Source: CAIWAH01 sp043755815
GTDB lineage: Bacteria > Verrucomicrobiota > Verrucomicrobiia > Limisphaerales > UBA9464
DNA length: 16,831 nt
Direction of reading: 5' to 3'
Assembly (NCBI GenBank): GCA_043755815.1
Contig: JAYUSF010000173.1
Span: forward strand, 1-16,831
Part shown: positions 8,368 through 15,228 of the stretch, in pieces
How positions within the stretch are numbered: the first letter of the stretch is position 1
Layout of the letters: each line of letters begins with the position of its first letter
Notes under the pieces: model-generated
What the model was told of the DNA's origin: nothing
Seen by the model: only the letters and a program-made list of their open reading frames with translations
Databases searched by the model: none
Position numbers and translations under genes: made by a program

Positions 8368-10092
8368 GTGGCCTCCTTCCGATTCGCCTTCGCCGCGTGG
8401 TTGCTGACCCTGTCCACCGTGCTAGGCGCCGGGTCGCGCCCCCTCGCCGGGGAGGCGGACCGGCGGTTCTGGTTGGACAACATGCTCGTCCACCACGGTT
8501 ACAGCGTCGCCGAGGCGCAGGCCGCGACCGGCTTGGCGGCAGCGGAACTCGCCACCGCGACCGAGACGTTGAAGCTTCCGGCCGTTGCGCCCGCCCGTGC
8601 CGTGGGGATGCCCTTGAAGGTGCTGCCTTATCCCGGCGGCAGACATCCCAGGCTCGGTTTCTTTGACGGTGCGGTGGATCCCCAGCGCGATACGAAGCTC
8701 AGCGTCTTCACGCCGTGGGACCCGCGCAGTTACGTCGTGGTGGATGTGCCCGAAGCCATCTGGTCCAACCTCGGGCTCACCTACCTTGCCCACACCCACA
8801 TCAGCACGATCTGGGACCGGCGGGGCATCCGGTTGCCGCACCTCGAGTGGAGCCGCCGCGCCGACGGCTCCTTCGCGAGCGAGCGCCACCTGCCCAACGG
8901 CATCGTGTTTGGAGTGCGCGCGACGCCGTCGGCCACCCACGTCGCGTTCCGCTGGTGGCTGCGGAACGGCTCGACGAATGCGTTGTCCCAGCTCCGCGCC
9001 CAGGTCTGCGTGCTGCTGGGCCGGGCCGCCGGCTTCGAGGCGCAGACCAGCACGAACAAGCGGCTGGACGGCCCCCTCGTCGCGGCCCGCGACGCGTCTG
9101 GCCGCCGCTGGATCATCACGGCCTGGGATGCCCTCGACCGCGCCTGGCAGAACCCGCCCGTGCCCTGCATCCATTCCGATCCCCGGCTCGACGACTGTCC
9201 GCCCGGTGAAACCCGTGAGGCCCGCGGCTGGCTCTGGTTCTATGAGGGCGACCGCATCCTCGACGAGCTGGCGCGCCTCCGCCGCGACTTTGTGGACGTC
9301 AAACCCACCCGGGCTTCAGTCCGCCTTGAGCCGATTCCGGACAAACTCGTCGTGCTGACCTTCGACGATTCGGTCGCGTCCCAATACCATAACGTGCGCC
9401 CGCTGCTGAAGCGGTTCGGCTTCGGCGCGACGTTCTTCATCACCGAGGGATTCTCCTTCCGCACCAACAAGACCGACTATCTCACGTGGGGGCAGATCGC
9501 CGAACTGCACCGCGACGGCTTCGAGATCGGCAACCACACGATGAGCCACCTGGGGGTGGCCGCCGACACGCTGGGCCGGTTGCGTCAGGAGGTGCAGTTC
9601 ATCCACGACCGGTGCGCGGAACACGGCGTTCCGAAACCCGTCTCGTTTGCCTATCCGGGCAACTCGATCCATCCCGGCGCCCTGCCGTTGCTGCGGGAAC
9701 TCGGGATCCGCTGGGCCCGCCGTGGAGCCCAGCCGGAGTATCCCTACGAGACCGGCCGGGGCATCGCCTACGAACCGCTGGAGGATCATCCGCTGCTCCT
9801 GCCCACGACCGGCGACGCCCGGCCTGACTGGACCCTCGACAACCTGAAACGGGCGGTCGCCCCGGCAAGGGACGGACGGATCGCCGTGCTGCAGTTTCAC
9901 GGCGTGCCCGACCGCGAGCATCCCTGGGTGAACACCCCGCCGGAGCGGTTCGTGGAATACCTCACGTGGTTGAAGGAGAACGGCTACCGCTGCATCGCGG
10001 TGCGCGACCTGGCTCGCCATGTCGACCCGACGGATGCGCCGCTGGAACCCGGGTCGATCATCGAGCGAAGACGTTCGCGGCCGGACCCATGA
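8368..10092 (+). CDS. Secreted polysaccharide deacetylase (NodB domain) with N-terminal extension
   Basis: A 574-residue protein from a GTG at 8368, chosen because it directly yields a signal peptide (ASFRFAFAAWLLTLSTVLGA) and follows a weak GAAAG ribosome site; an in-frame ATG at 8293 would add 25 charged residues. Residues about 30-320 are a domain I do not recognise, possibly a beta-sandwich sugar-binding or accessory module (it contains RSYVVVDVPEAIWSNLGLTY). The C-terminal NodB domain carries motif 1 LTFDDS (D333, D334), motif 2 HTMSH (H390, H394), motif 3 AYPGN and a late LQFHGV, that is, the metal-binding Asp-His-His set and catalytic residues. This predicts metal-dependent removal of N- or O-acetyl groups from an extracellular polysaccharide. 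Such a function would fit with the divergent esterase. The 146 bases to the next gene show no terminator. Confidence 0.9.
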   Translation: MASFRFAFAAWLLTLSTVLGAGSRPLAGEADRRFWLDNMLVHHGYSVAEAQAATGLAAAELATATETLKLPAVAPARAVGMPLKVLPYPGGRHPRLGFFDGAVDPQRDTKLSVFTPWDPRSYVVVDVPEAIWSNLGLTYLAHTHISTIWDRRGIRLPHLEWSRRADGSFASERHLPNGIVFGVRATPSATHVAFRWWLRNGSTNALSQLRAQVCVLLGRAAGFEAQTSTNKRLDGPLVAARDASGRRWIITAWDALDRAWQNPPVPCIHSDPRLDDCPPGETREARGWLWFYEGDRILDELARLRRDFVDVKPTRASVRLEPIPDKLVVLTFDDSVASQYHNVRPLLKRFGFGATFFITEGFSFRTNKTDYLTWGQIAELHRDGFEIGNHTMSHLGVAADTLGRLRQEVQFIHDRCAEHGVPKPVSFAYPGNSIHPGALPLLRELGIRWARRGAQPEYPYETGRGIAYEPLEDHPLLLPTTGDARPDWTLDNLKRAVAPARDGRIAVLQFHGVPDREHPWVNTPPERFVEYLTWLKENGYRCIAVRDLARHVDPTDAPLEPGSIIERRRSRPDP

Positions 10093-10238
10093 GCCACGCG
10101 CCCGGGACCGCGGGAGCAACGCAAGGCCCACCGCCGGACGCGCGCGAACAAGGGGCTGCCGCCGGCCGCCGCCAACGAAATCGGGCGTTGTGAATCAACG
10201 GGCCGTTCTGCTACGCCTTCGATACGACGCTTCCCGCC

Positions 10239-11066
10239 ATGATCACGCCTTCGCCCTCAACCCCGTCGCCCTGGAGGACCCCGGCCGGCCGCGGCGGCTT
10301 CACGCTGATCGAACTCCTCGTCGTCATCGCGATCATCGCCATCCTTGCGGGCATGCTGCTGCCGGCGCTGGCCCGGGCCAAATACGCCGGCATGCGGGCG
10401 CCCTGCATCAACAACATCCGCCAGCAGTATCTCTCCCAGATCCTCTACGTGGATGACAACAAGGGGCGCTTTCCCCGGCACGAGGACGGCAGTCCCGACT
10501 ACCACCGCACCGGCGGCGCCAAGGACAGCATCGTGGACGTGATGCGCGGCCGTTACTTGCCCAACACGCACGTCCTCATCTGCCCGATCACCGCCAAGTC
10601 GTTCGGCCGCCTGTGGCTGAACTACGCGAGCATGACCAACTATGCGGACAAGAACACGCGCGACTACGGCGGCTGGGACACCACCGCCGCCAACGTTTAC
10701 ACGCCCTACATGTGGCTCGCCAACTTCAAGGCCGGCGCGGGCATGAAGTTCCTCGATGACACCGGCAAGGTGAACGCCAACGCCGAGGCCAACGAACCGG
10801 CCTGGCCCACGAAAGGCGACGAATGCGACTCGCGCCGCGCCTTCATCACCCACCGCATCAGCGACACGCCCGGAACGAAGCTGTGGGACGTGGGGCACCT
10901 GGGGAAGTTCGACGCGGGAGCGACGAGCAAGCCGCTGTGGTCCTGGTCCGTGGCGCCAGACCAACCCGTGGGGCAGGCCGACGGCAGCGTCATCATCCGC
11001 ACCAAGGCGAAGCTGCGGCCTCGCGCCATGGGCGGGCCGTCGGCCGACACGCGGTATTACTATTGA
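10239..11066 (+). CDS. Prepilin-like protein, type II secretion (GspG/H) N-terminus
   Basis: A 275-residue protein with a classic N-terminal cleavage/methylation signal. Processing is expected between G20 and F21 in RGG-FTLIELLVVIAIIAILAG, with the conserved Glu at E25 (position 5 of the mature chain). A prepilin peptidase would cleave and methylate it, and the hydrophobic helix would anchor it in a pseudopilus or the inner membrane. The C-terminal 230 residues form a soluble domain without a motif I know; it contains several Cys and Trp residues and ends in RYYY. Verrucomicrobiota encode dozens of such proteins, usually as single genes away from secretion operons, as here, so the partner machinery is not in the window. 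No Shine-Dalgarno sequence precedes the ATG. Confidence 0.9.
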   Translation: MITPSPSTPSPWRTPAGRGGFTLIELLVVIAIIAILAGMLLPALARAKYAGMRAPCINNIRQQYLSQILYVDDNKGRFPRHEDGSPDYHRTGGAKDSIVDVMRGRYLPNTHVLICPITAKSFGRLWLNYASMTNYADKNTRDYGGWDTTAANVYTPYMWLANFKAGAGMKFLDDTGKVNANAEANEPAWPTKGDECDSRRAFITHRISDTPGTKLWDVGHLGKFDAGATSKPLWSWSVAPDQPVGQADGSVIIRTKAKLRPRAMGGPSADTRYYY

Positions 11067-11190
11067 AGGCCAGCGCACCGAACTGGCTAACCGACCCGCC
11101 CTCGGGTCCGGCGAAAGGATTTGGGCTGGCAATGCGGCGGAACACAGCTGAAAACGAACTACATCAAATCCGGGTTGAACGAAGCTTTTC

Positions 11191-11484
11191 ATGCGCATGC
11201 ATAGAACTCCTTCCATCGACCGATTGCTGAACCATATGTCATGGGCAGTGACGCTATTGGTTTTGTTCGCGGCGAGCACGGTCGCGTCAGTGCCGATGTT
11301 CTTTGTAATGATAGGAGGGGTTGAAGGCGATTTAACCTTGGCCGTTTTCGTCCGTGTTCTGCGGAGCTGGTGCCCGTTCGGAGTATTTCCCTTGGTCGGA
11401 TTCTGCTTGGCCTGGCGGTGGCGAGTCGGAATCGTGCGCAGACTCAGAGAGGCTGATTCACATGACGAAACAACTGCCGCTTGA
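11191..11484 (+). CDS. Small membrane protein, hypothetical
   Basis: A 97-residue frame with two hydrophobic segments, about 17-42 (WAVTLLVLFAASTVASVPMF) and 63-82 (CPFGVFPLVGFCLAWRW), joined by a short loop, and a charged C-terminus. I do not recognise the family. GC content is visibly lower than in the neighbours, and there are AGA and ATA codons that are rare elsewhere in the window, which suggests a different origin or relaxed selection. Only a weak purine run precedes the start. The 124 bases upstream (11067-11190) show nothing I can name. Confidence 0.5.
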   Translation: MRMHRTPSIDRLLNHMSWAVTLLVLFAASTVASVPMFFVMIGGVEGDLTLAVFVRVLRSWCPFGVFPLVGFCLAWRWRVGIVRRLREADSHDETTAA

Positions 11485-11667
11485 GCAAAAAGGCACGAGT
11501 TGTGCCACAGAGGCGGCGCTGGAGCCCGAGGCTAGGGGCCTGTCTTCGCAGGTTGAGCAGGCGTTTGGCTTGGCTAAAGGGCGTTACTCACGAACAAGAC
11601 CTTCTAGTTTAGAATCTGCCTCCAAGTTCCGCAGGTAAAATACATAGACACGAAAACAGCATACGGC

Positions 11668-11955
11668 ATGGGTAACTCCACTCCACACGAAAAACATCGG
11701 GCGCTCCGCTGGTTCTTCATCGGCATCGAGGCAATGTTAGCGCTTACGTGGTGTGGCTTGTTCGTAACGCTACGTCTCAACCACGGTTCACGCACATTCG
11801 AAGGGATGTGCGCTTGGTCGCTCGGCATCAGCCTTGTTCTCTTGCTGTTCGTGCTTCCTTGGTTCTGGGCCACACTCCGTCACGTCGCATTGATTGGCTG
11901 GCTCATGGCCGCCGCCTCAGTATGGGTCCTCCTGGGTTGTCCCCCTTGGAGATAG
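11668..11955 (+). CDS. Small three-helix membrane protein, hypothetical
   Basis: A 95-residue frame with three predicted transmembrane segments: about 15-37 (WFFIGIEAMLALTWCGLFVT), 48-69 (MCAWSLGISLVLLLFVLPWF) and 74-91 (VALIGWLMAAASVWVLLG), ending in PPWR. The regular spacing of hydrophobic segments with basic flanks (HKHRALRW, RHV) suggests a real inner-membrane protein, but the family is unknown. It is in the same lower-GC stretch as the gene at 11191 and is 183 bases away from it; that spacer shows no coding sign. There is no clear ribosome site before the ATG. Confidence 0.5.
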   Translation: MGNSTPHEKHRALRWFFIGIEAMLALTWCGLFVTLRLNHGSRTFEGMCAWSLGISLVLLLFVLPWFWATLRHVALIGWLMAAASVWVLLGCPPWR

Positions 11956-12075
11956 TTGAGCCGACGCGGGCTCCCTGGAAACAACGTCGGTGAGTGATTA
12001 TACGGGAGCGATGACCTGGCCAAGCATGGCTGTCGGTGCCATCCGATTCGGGCGGCCGGAAACCCGCGACGCCCC

Positions 12076-12261
12076 TCACTCCCCGGCTGGCCGGAGTTCG
12101 GGCCACTTTTGCAGGCGGCGCAGCAGGGCCTGGTGCGAGCTGCCGAGCTTCGCCGCGGCCCGGCGGATGCCGCCGTGGGTCTCCACCAGCGCCCGCCGGA
12201 CGAGCTCGTATTCCTGCGCCTCCAAGGGCGGCAGTTCCCGCGCCGGCGACGACGGAACCAT
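12076..12261 (-). CDS. Stand-alone Fis-type helix-turn-helix protein
   Basis: A 61-residue frame that is almost entirely an HTH_8 (Fis/NtrC C-terminal) DNA-binding unit: EYELVRRALVETHGG, then GIRRAAAKLGSSHQALLRRL (residues 31-50), then QKW. The A-A-x-x-L-G turn and the basic recognition helix with LLRRL are the family hallmarks. It is normally the last ~45 residues of sigma-54 activators or of the ~98-residue Fis protein; here no AAA+ or receiver domain is encoded upstream, and a TAG stop lies in frame about 55 bases before the ATG. It is therefore either a free-standing mini-regulator or the surviving end of a lost activator. It is divergent to the PurL-like gene, whose start lies 107 bases away. 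No ribosome site is evident. Confidence 0.55.
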   Translation of the reverse strand: MVPSSPARELPPLEAQEYELVRRALVETHGGIRRAAAKLGSSHQALLRRLQKWPELRPAGE

Positions 12262-12346
12262 CGGCTCGACGAGGACCGCCAGGCCGGGCCATCGAATTCC
12301 TTGTTGGCGGCCGCGGAGTTCCTAGTGTCCCCGCCACCGATACGGT

Positions 12347-12367
12347 CCGGCCTCAGCCGGCTTTTTT
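12347..12367 (+). terminator. Intrinsic terminator-like hairpin next to the PurL-like start codon
   Basis: CCGGC (12347-12351), loop CTCA, GCCGG (12356-12360), then C and TTTTTT (12362-12367): a 5-bp GC stem followed by a U-tract on the plus strand. The PurL-like ATG begins at 12369, one base after the tract. This leaves no room for a ribosome site between them. It could end a transcript from upstream, act as an attenuator, or be a chance structure. Confidence 0.55.
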
Positions 12368-12368
12368 G

Positions 12369-13631
12369 ATGAACGAACCTGCCAGCATTCCGGAACTCGT
12401 CGCGAAGCACCTCCTGACGCCCGACGAGCATCAGAAGGTTCTCGAACTCCTGAACCGCGGCATGGCCGACCTAGCGTCCGCCGAGCCGCGCGAATCCGCG
12501 GAAACCGACTCCTTCCGCCTCGACGGCATCGCCGACACCGGGAATGCCGGCGGCGACCTGCGCCGGTTGCTCGCGGCCCCCGAAATTGCCGCGAAGGGAA
12601 GTGGCGACCGCCGAGACCGCGAAGGGGCCAACGAAGGTTTCGTGGTTTGCCCGGGCAGCGACGCCGTGGTGCTTCGCTTCCGGCGGAACGGCCTCCCGGT
12701 CCCTGGAGCCGACGCGGCGCCGGCGCCGGCGATGGGGGACGGACCGGGTAGCACGGCGGCCCTGCCCGAAAGGTTGGTGGCGGTGGTCTTGACCCATCGC
12801 GGCCTCGGGACCCTCGATCCGCTTGCCGGCAACGACACTGCCATTGCCGCCGCCGGCCGACGCCTGGCCTGCACCGGCTCGGTCTCCGTGGGTTCGATCC
12901 CCTTTGGCACGCCGCCCGTCCCGACACCCGCAGTCGCGGTCGTCGGCATCATCGACGAGCCGAAGCATCTCACCACGCAGCGGTTCAAGGACGAGGGCGA
13001 CGCCATCATTCTGCTGGGAACGCCGGTGGATACCGCCGATCCGCTCCAAGGCCTCGGTGGCAGCGCCTACCTGAAGACCGTTCACGGCCAGACGGCCGGC
13101 CGGCTTCCGCAGGTGGACCTCGAAGCGGCGAAGACGCTTCACACGACGCTGCTCGGCCTCATCCACGAAGGCGTGGTGAAGAGCGCTCATGGCTGCCACG
13201 AGGGCGGCTTGGCCGTCGCACTGGCGGAAAGCTGCCTCAGCAACCAGACCGCGGAGGAGACCGTTCAGTTCCTCGGCGCCACGGTGGATCTCTCCGCCGT
13301 AGGGCAGGCTGCTAGCCTGCCCGCTGCGCCGTCAGGCGCGAAACAAACCGAGCAAGAGGCAGACGCTGCGGGCAGGCTAGCAGCCTGCCCTACGGTGCGC
13401 CTCGACGCGTTGCTCTTCGGCGAAGCCCAGAACCGCGTGGTCCTTTCCGTGGCGGCGACCGATGCCGGCCGCGTGGTGAAGCAGGCCCAGATCATGGGCG
13501 TGCCTGCAATGGTGATCGGCAAGGCCGGTGGCGACACGCTGAGCGTGAAGGCCGCCACCGGCGAATTCAGCGCGCCGATCGCCGAACTGCACGCCGCCTG
13601 GTGGAACAGCATCGCCCGCGCGATGGCGTGA
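12369..13631 (+). CDS. purL: Shortened PurL-like protein (FGAM synthase II remnant), probable pseudogene with open frame
   Basis: A 420-residue frame; intact PurL of this type is about 740-770 residues. PurL makes formylglycinamidine ribonucleotide in purine synthesis. The N-terminus (ELVAKHLLTPDEHQKVLELL) fits PurL. The following SEHCSYK catalytic His region and the ESHNHPS-type Mg/ATP segment, about 300 residues, are absent. Homology resumes with DLRRLLAAPEIAAKG and PGSDAVVLRF, then LAVVLTHRGLGTLDPLAGND and GRRLACTG. A second deletion removes the usual AVTD-LNFGNP segment. From PTPAVAVVGIIDEP to the end it is well conserved (DEGDAIILLGTP, SAHGCHEGGLAVALAESC, LLFGEAQNRVV). Residues about 310-342 come from an inserted palindrome. 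It is almost certainly inactive as FGAM synthase, yet has no stop or frameshift. No ribosome site is visible at the ATG. Confidence 0.8.
   Translation: MNEPASIPELVAKHLLTPDEHQKVLELLNRGMADLASAEPRESAETDSFRLDGIADTGNAGGDLRRLLAAPEIAAKGSGDRRDREGANEGFVVCPGSDAVVLRFRRNGLPVPGADAAPAPAMGDGPGSTAALPERLVAVVLTHRGLGTLDPLAGNDTAIAAAGRRLACTGSVSVGSIPFGTPPVPTPAVAVVGIIDEPKHLTTQRFKDEGDAIILLGTPVDTADPLQGLGGSAYLKTVHGQTAGRLPQVDLEAAKTLHTTLLGLIHEGVVKSAHGCHEGGLAVALAESCLSNQTAEETVQFLGATVDLSAVGQAASLPAAPSGAKQTEQEADAAGRLAACPTVRLDALLFGEAQNRVVLSVAATDAGRVVKQAQIMGVPAMVIGKAGGDTLSVKAATGEFSAPIAELHAAWWNSIARAMA
13297..13395. repeat. Perfect 28-bp inverted repeat inserted in frame in the PurL-like gene
   Basis: Bases 13297-13324 and 13368-13395 are exact inverted copies of 28 bp. 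Each arm is itself a hairpin (GGCAGGCT, 3 bases, AGCCTGCC), and 43 bases lie between the arms. The total of 99 bases is a multiple of three and is read through as about 33 residues rich in Ala, between the DLSAV and VRLDALLFGEAQ parts of the PurL fold, where normal PurL has only a few residues. The GCAGGCT-AGCCTGC core is of the kind dispersed in Verrucomicrobiota genomes (recalled, not checked). Confidence 0.9.
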
Positions 13632-13671
13632 GCGTGGTTAGGGTTCCCGGTGGCGCCAGGTTTGCACCGGG

Positions 13672-13797
13672 CCGGGAGGGCGGACTTTCCAGTCCGCCGC
13701 GCCGCCCCTGCTGCTGACCCACGGCACCCACGGCACCCACGGCGCACTGCTCGCGCCTGCGGCGCTCGCGGGCGGGCAGGAATGCCCGCCCTCCCGG
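13672..13797. repeat. Palindromic repeat element with two internal hairpins
   Basis: Outer arms CCGGGAGGGCGG (13672-13683) and CCGCCCTCCCGG (13786-13797) match perfectly. Inside the left is a hairpin GGCGGACT-TTCC-AGTCCGCC (13679-13698) and inside the right is GGGCGGGCA-GGAA-TGCCCGCCC (13770-13791). The core holds 9-bp tandem units ACGGCACCC (13721-13738, with a partial third to 13747). The element begins 40 bases after the PurL-like stop. It is related in form, but not in sequence, to the element at 13297. Confidence 0.75.
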
Positions 13798-13979
13798 GGT
13801 GGAGCCAACCCGCACTTTCAGTCGCAATTGCCCATGAAATGGCTAGCCGTTGGCGTCGGCCTTTGTGTCCGAAAGCGAGGAGATCACTCAGGGATTCGTC
13901 GTCGAGGAGGCGGGCCAGTTCTTCCGCATCTCCCAAGTTCCCTGAGCGCTTGCTTCGGGGCTAACCGGACGTTCGAGAA
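13798..13979. other. Non-coding stretch with a possible gene remnant
   Basis: I cannot support a gene here. On the minus strand, 13936-13806 reads as a soluble, plausible-looking peptide (ELARLLDDESLSDLLAFGHK, then RRQRLAISW) starting at a TTG just after an in-frame stop and running into the repeat at 13672-13797. It may be the end piece of an old gene cut by the repeat, or chance. Confidence 0.3.
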
Positions 13980-14055
13980 GTAGCCGCCGAGGTGACGAGG
14001 TGGACCACCGGGTGCCGCAAGTCTCGGGAATCCGCCTCCTCACGTCGGCGGCTAC
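13980..14055. repeat. Palindromic repeat with 21-bp arms (GTAGCCGCCGA family)
   Basis: GTAGCCGCCGAGGTGACGAGG (13980-14000) and the segment 14035-14055 are inverted copies with 19 of 21 bases matching, separated by 34 bases that include TCTCGGGAATCCG. It lies 30 bases past the stop of the helix-hairpin-helix gene on the minus strand and may act as its 3' structure. The sequence type looks like a dispersed family. Confidence 0.75.
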
Positions 14056-14085
14056 CACGGTCGGGTGGTGTGCGGGAACCGTGGG

Positions 14086-14454
14086 TCAGCGCGCCGGCGC
14101 GGCCGGGGCCGGGCCCACCGTCACGCGCGTCCGCAGGCCGTCCAACGTCTTCGGGCCGATGCCGCTGACCTTTTCGAGATCGTTCACCGTGGCGTAGGGC
14201 CGGCCGGCGATGATGCGCCGGCCGAGGTTTTCGTTCACGCGCGGCAGCGTCATCAGCTCGTCCAATGAGGCCGTATTCACGTTGATGATCGCCGTGGCCT
14301 GCTGGGCGGCCTGTTCCCGTGACTTCGTCTGGCCACACTGGCTGAGGCCGAGGCCGGCACCCGCCGCAACCAAGACCAGCCACACTAGCTTGGTTACAAT
14401 CCGCGAGGTGACGTTGGTGGCAACCCGACGGGCTACTTCACGCTCCATTCCCAT
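14086..14454 (-). CDS. Membrane-anchored ComEA-like helix-hairpin-helix protein
   Basis: A 122-residue protein with a basic N-terminus, one membrane segment (residues 23-38, LVWLVLVAAGAGLGLS) and two helix-hairpin-helix motifs: INVNTASLDELMTLPRV (57-73) and ATVNDLEKVSGIGPKTLDGL (88-107), the second with the GIG turn that contacts the DNA backbone. This is the ComEA DNA-receptor layout: a single anchor with a periplasmic HhH pair that binds double-stranded DNA during natural uptake. Unlike full ComEA it has no SLBB domain, as in many Gram-negative forms. The C40 in LSQCG is not a good lipobox because Gln precedes it. A good ribosome site GGAGAGGG lies before the ATG. It is last in the minus-strand cluster, 39 bases after the DUF1080 gene; no other competence gene is present, so the role is inferred from the fold only. 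Confidence 0.82.
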   Translation of the reverse strand: MGMEREVARRVATNVTSRIVTKLVWLVLVAAGAGLGLSQCGQTKSREQAAQQATAIINVNTASLDELMTLPRVNENLGRRIIAGRPYATVNDLEKVSGIGPKTLDGLRTRVTVGPAPAAPAR

Positions 14455-14493
14455 GTTATCCCTCTCCGTCCATCCTGAGCGGCTCTACCAGCG

Positions 14494-15180
14494 TCACTCC
14501 AGTTTCCGCACCCAGATGTTCCGGTAATGAACCGGGTTGCCGTGATCCTGCAGCAGGATGGGGCCTCTGGGGGTTACGCCACTGAACTTCGCCGCGGTGG
14601 TCGCGTCGCCGGCCACGACCACGTGGTCCTGAACGAGAACGCCGTTGTGCAGCACGGTGAACGAACCGTTCACCGTCTTGCCTTCAACCGGACGCGGCGG
14701 GTGGAAAATGATGTCGTAGGACTGCCATTCGCCCGGCTTGCGGCTGGCGTTTACCAGCGGAGCCGAGTGGCCATAGAACGATCCGGCCTGACCGTTGAAG
14801 TAGGTCTTGTTCTGGTAGCTATCCAGCACCTGGATCTCGTAGCGGCCCTGCAGGTAGATGCCGCTGTTGCCGCGGCCCTGGCCGTCGCCCTTCACCTCGG
14901 CCGGACTGGCCCACTCGACGTGCAGTTGCACCGCACCAAATTCCTCCCTGGTCATGATGCCGCCGCCGTGGACCTCGGCGTAGCCGTTTTCGATCTTCCA
15001 GTTCGGCGCCGCCCCATTGTCGCCCTTCCAGGCCGACAGATCCTTGCCGTTGAAGAGCACGATCGCGTCGGACGGCGGCGCGCCCTGAACGCCCGGCGTG
15101 ACCACGACGGGTTCCTTGTCTTCGGCAAACGCGAGGGAGACGGCGGCCAGGCCGGCGAGAACGGCAGCGGATGTTTTCAT
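14494..15180 (-). CDS. Secreted DUF1080 protein (3-keto-disaccharide hydrolase-like)
   Basis: A 228-residue protein with a signal peptide (cleavage near AFA-E, residue 19) and a single DUF1080 domain, residues about 37-228: IVLFNGKDLSAWKG (40-53), the WKIENGYAEVHGGG strand pair, LHVEWASP, GNSGIYLQGRYEIQVLDSY (104-122), YGHSAPLVNASRKPGEWQSY (136-155), VLHNGVLVQDH and GPILLQDHGNPVHYRNIWVR near the end. The domain is a concanavalin-like beta-sandwich found in numbers in Planctomycetes and Verrucomicrobia; some members hydrolyse 3-keto-glycosides. Which sugar it acts on is unknown. It is 48 bases after the FUN14 gene in the cluster. The ATG at 15180 fits the signal peptide; no Shine-Dalgarno sequence is visible. 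Confidence 0.93.
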   Translation of the reverse strand: MKTSAAVLAGLAAVSLAFAEDKEPVVVTPGVQGAPPSDAIVLFNGKDLSAWKGDNGAAPNWKIENGYAEVHGGGIMTREEFGAVQLHVEWASPAEVKGDGQGRGNSGIYLQGRYEIQVLDSYQNKTYFNGQAGSFYGHSAPLVNASRKPGEWQSYDIIFHPPRPVEGKTVNGSFTVLHNGVLVQDHVVVAGDATTAAKFSGVTPRGPILLQDHGNPVHYRNIWVRKLE

Positions 15181-15228
15181 GCAGGGATGTCGGGCGGACG
15201 CTAGATCGGAACTCCGCCCCCACTCAAG

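Noticed and set aside
11087..11112. Terminator after the prepilin-like gene (GACCC ... GGGTC)
   Set aside because: Only five base pairs and no T-run.
11600..11645. Promoter before the small membrane protein (TAGAAT, TAAAAT boxes)
   Set aside because: No properly spaced -35 box; AT-rich words are expected by chance in this lower-GC stretch.
12036..12368. Upstream extension of the PurL-like frame
   Set aside because: It is antisense to the Fis-type HTH gene, low in complexity (Pro/Arg/Ala), and PurL homology begins at the ATG at 12369.
13721..13747. Tandem 9-bp units as a CRISPR or satellite
   Set aside because: Only two full copies and a partial one, without spacers; they are the core of a palindromic repeat.
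13265..13936. Minus-strand gene downstream of the PurL-like gene
   Set aside because: The frame starts with TTG, crosses a palindromic repeat and then runs antisense to the conserved PurL C-terminus; at most the first 44 residues are a remnant.
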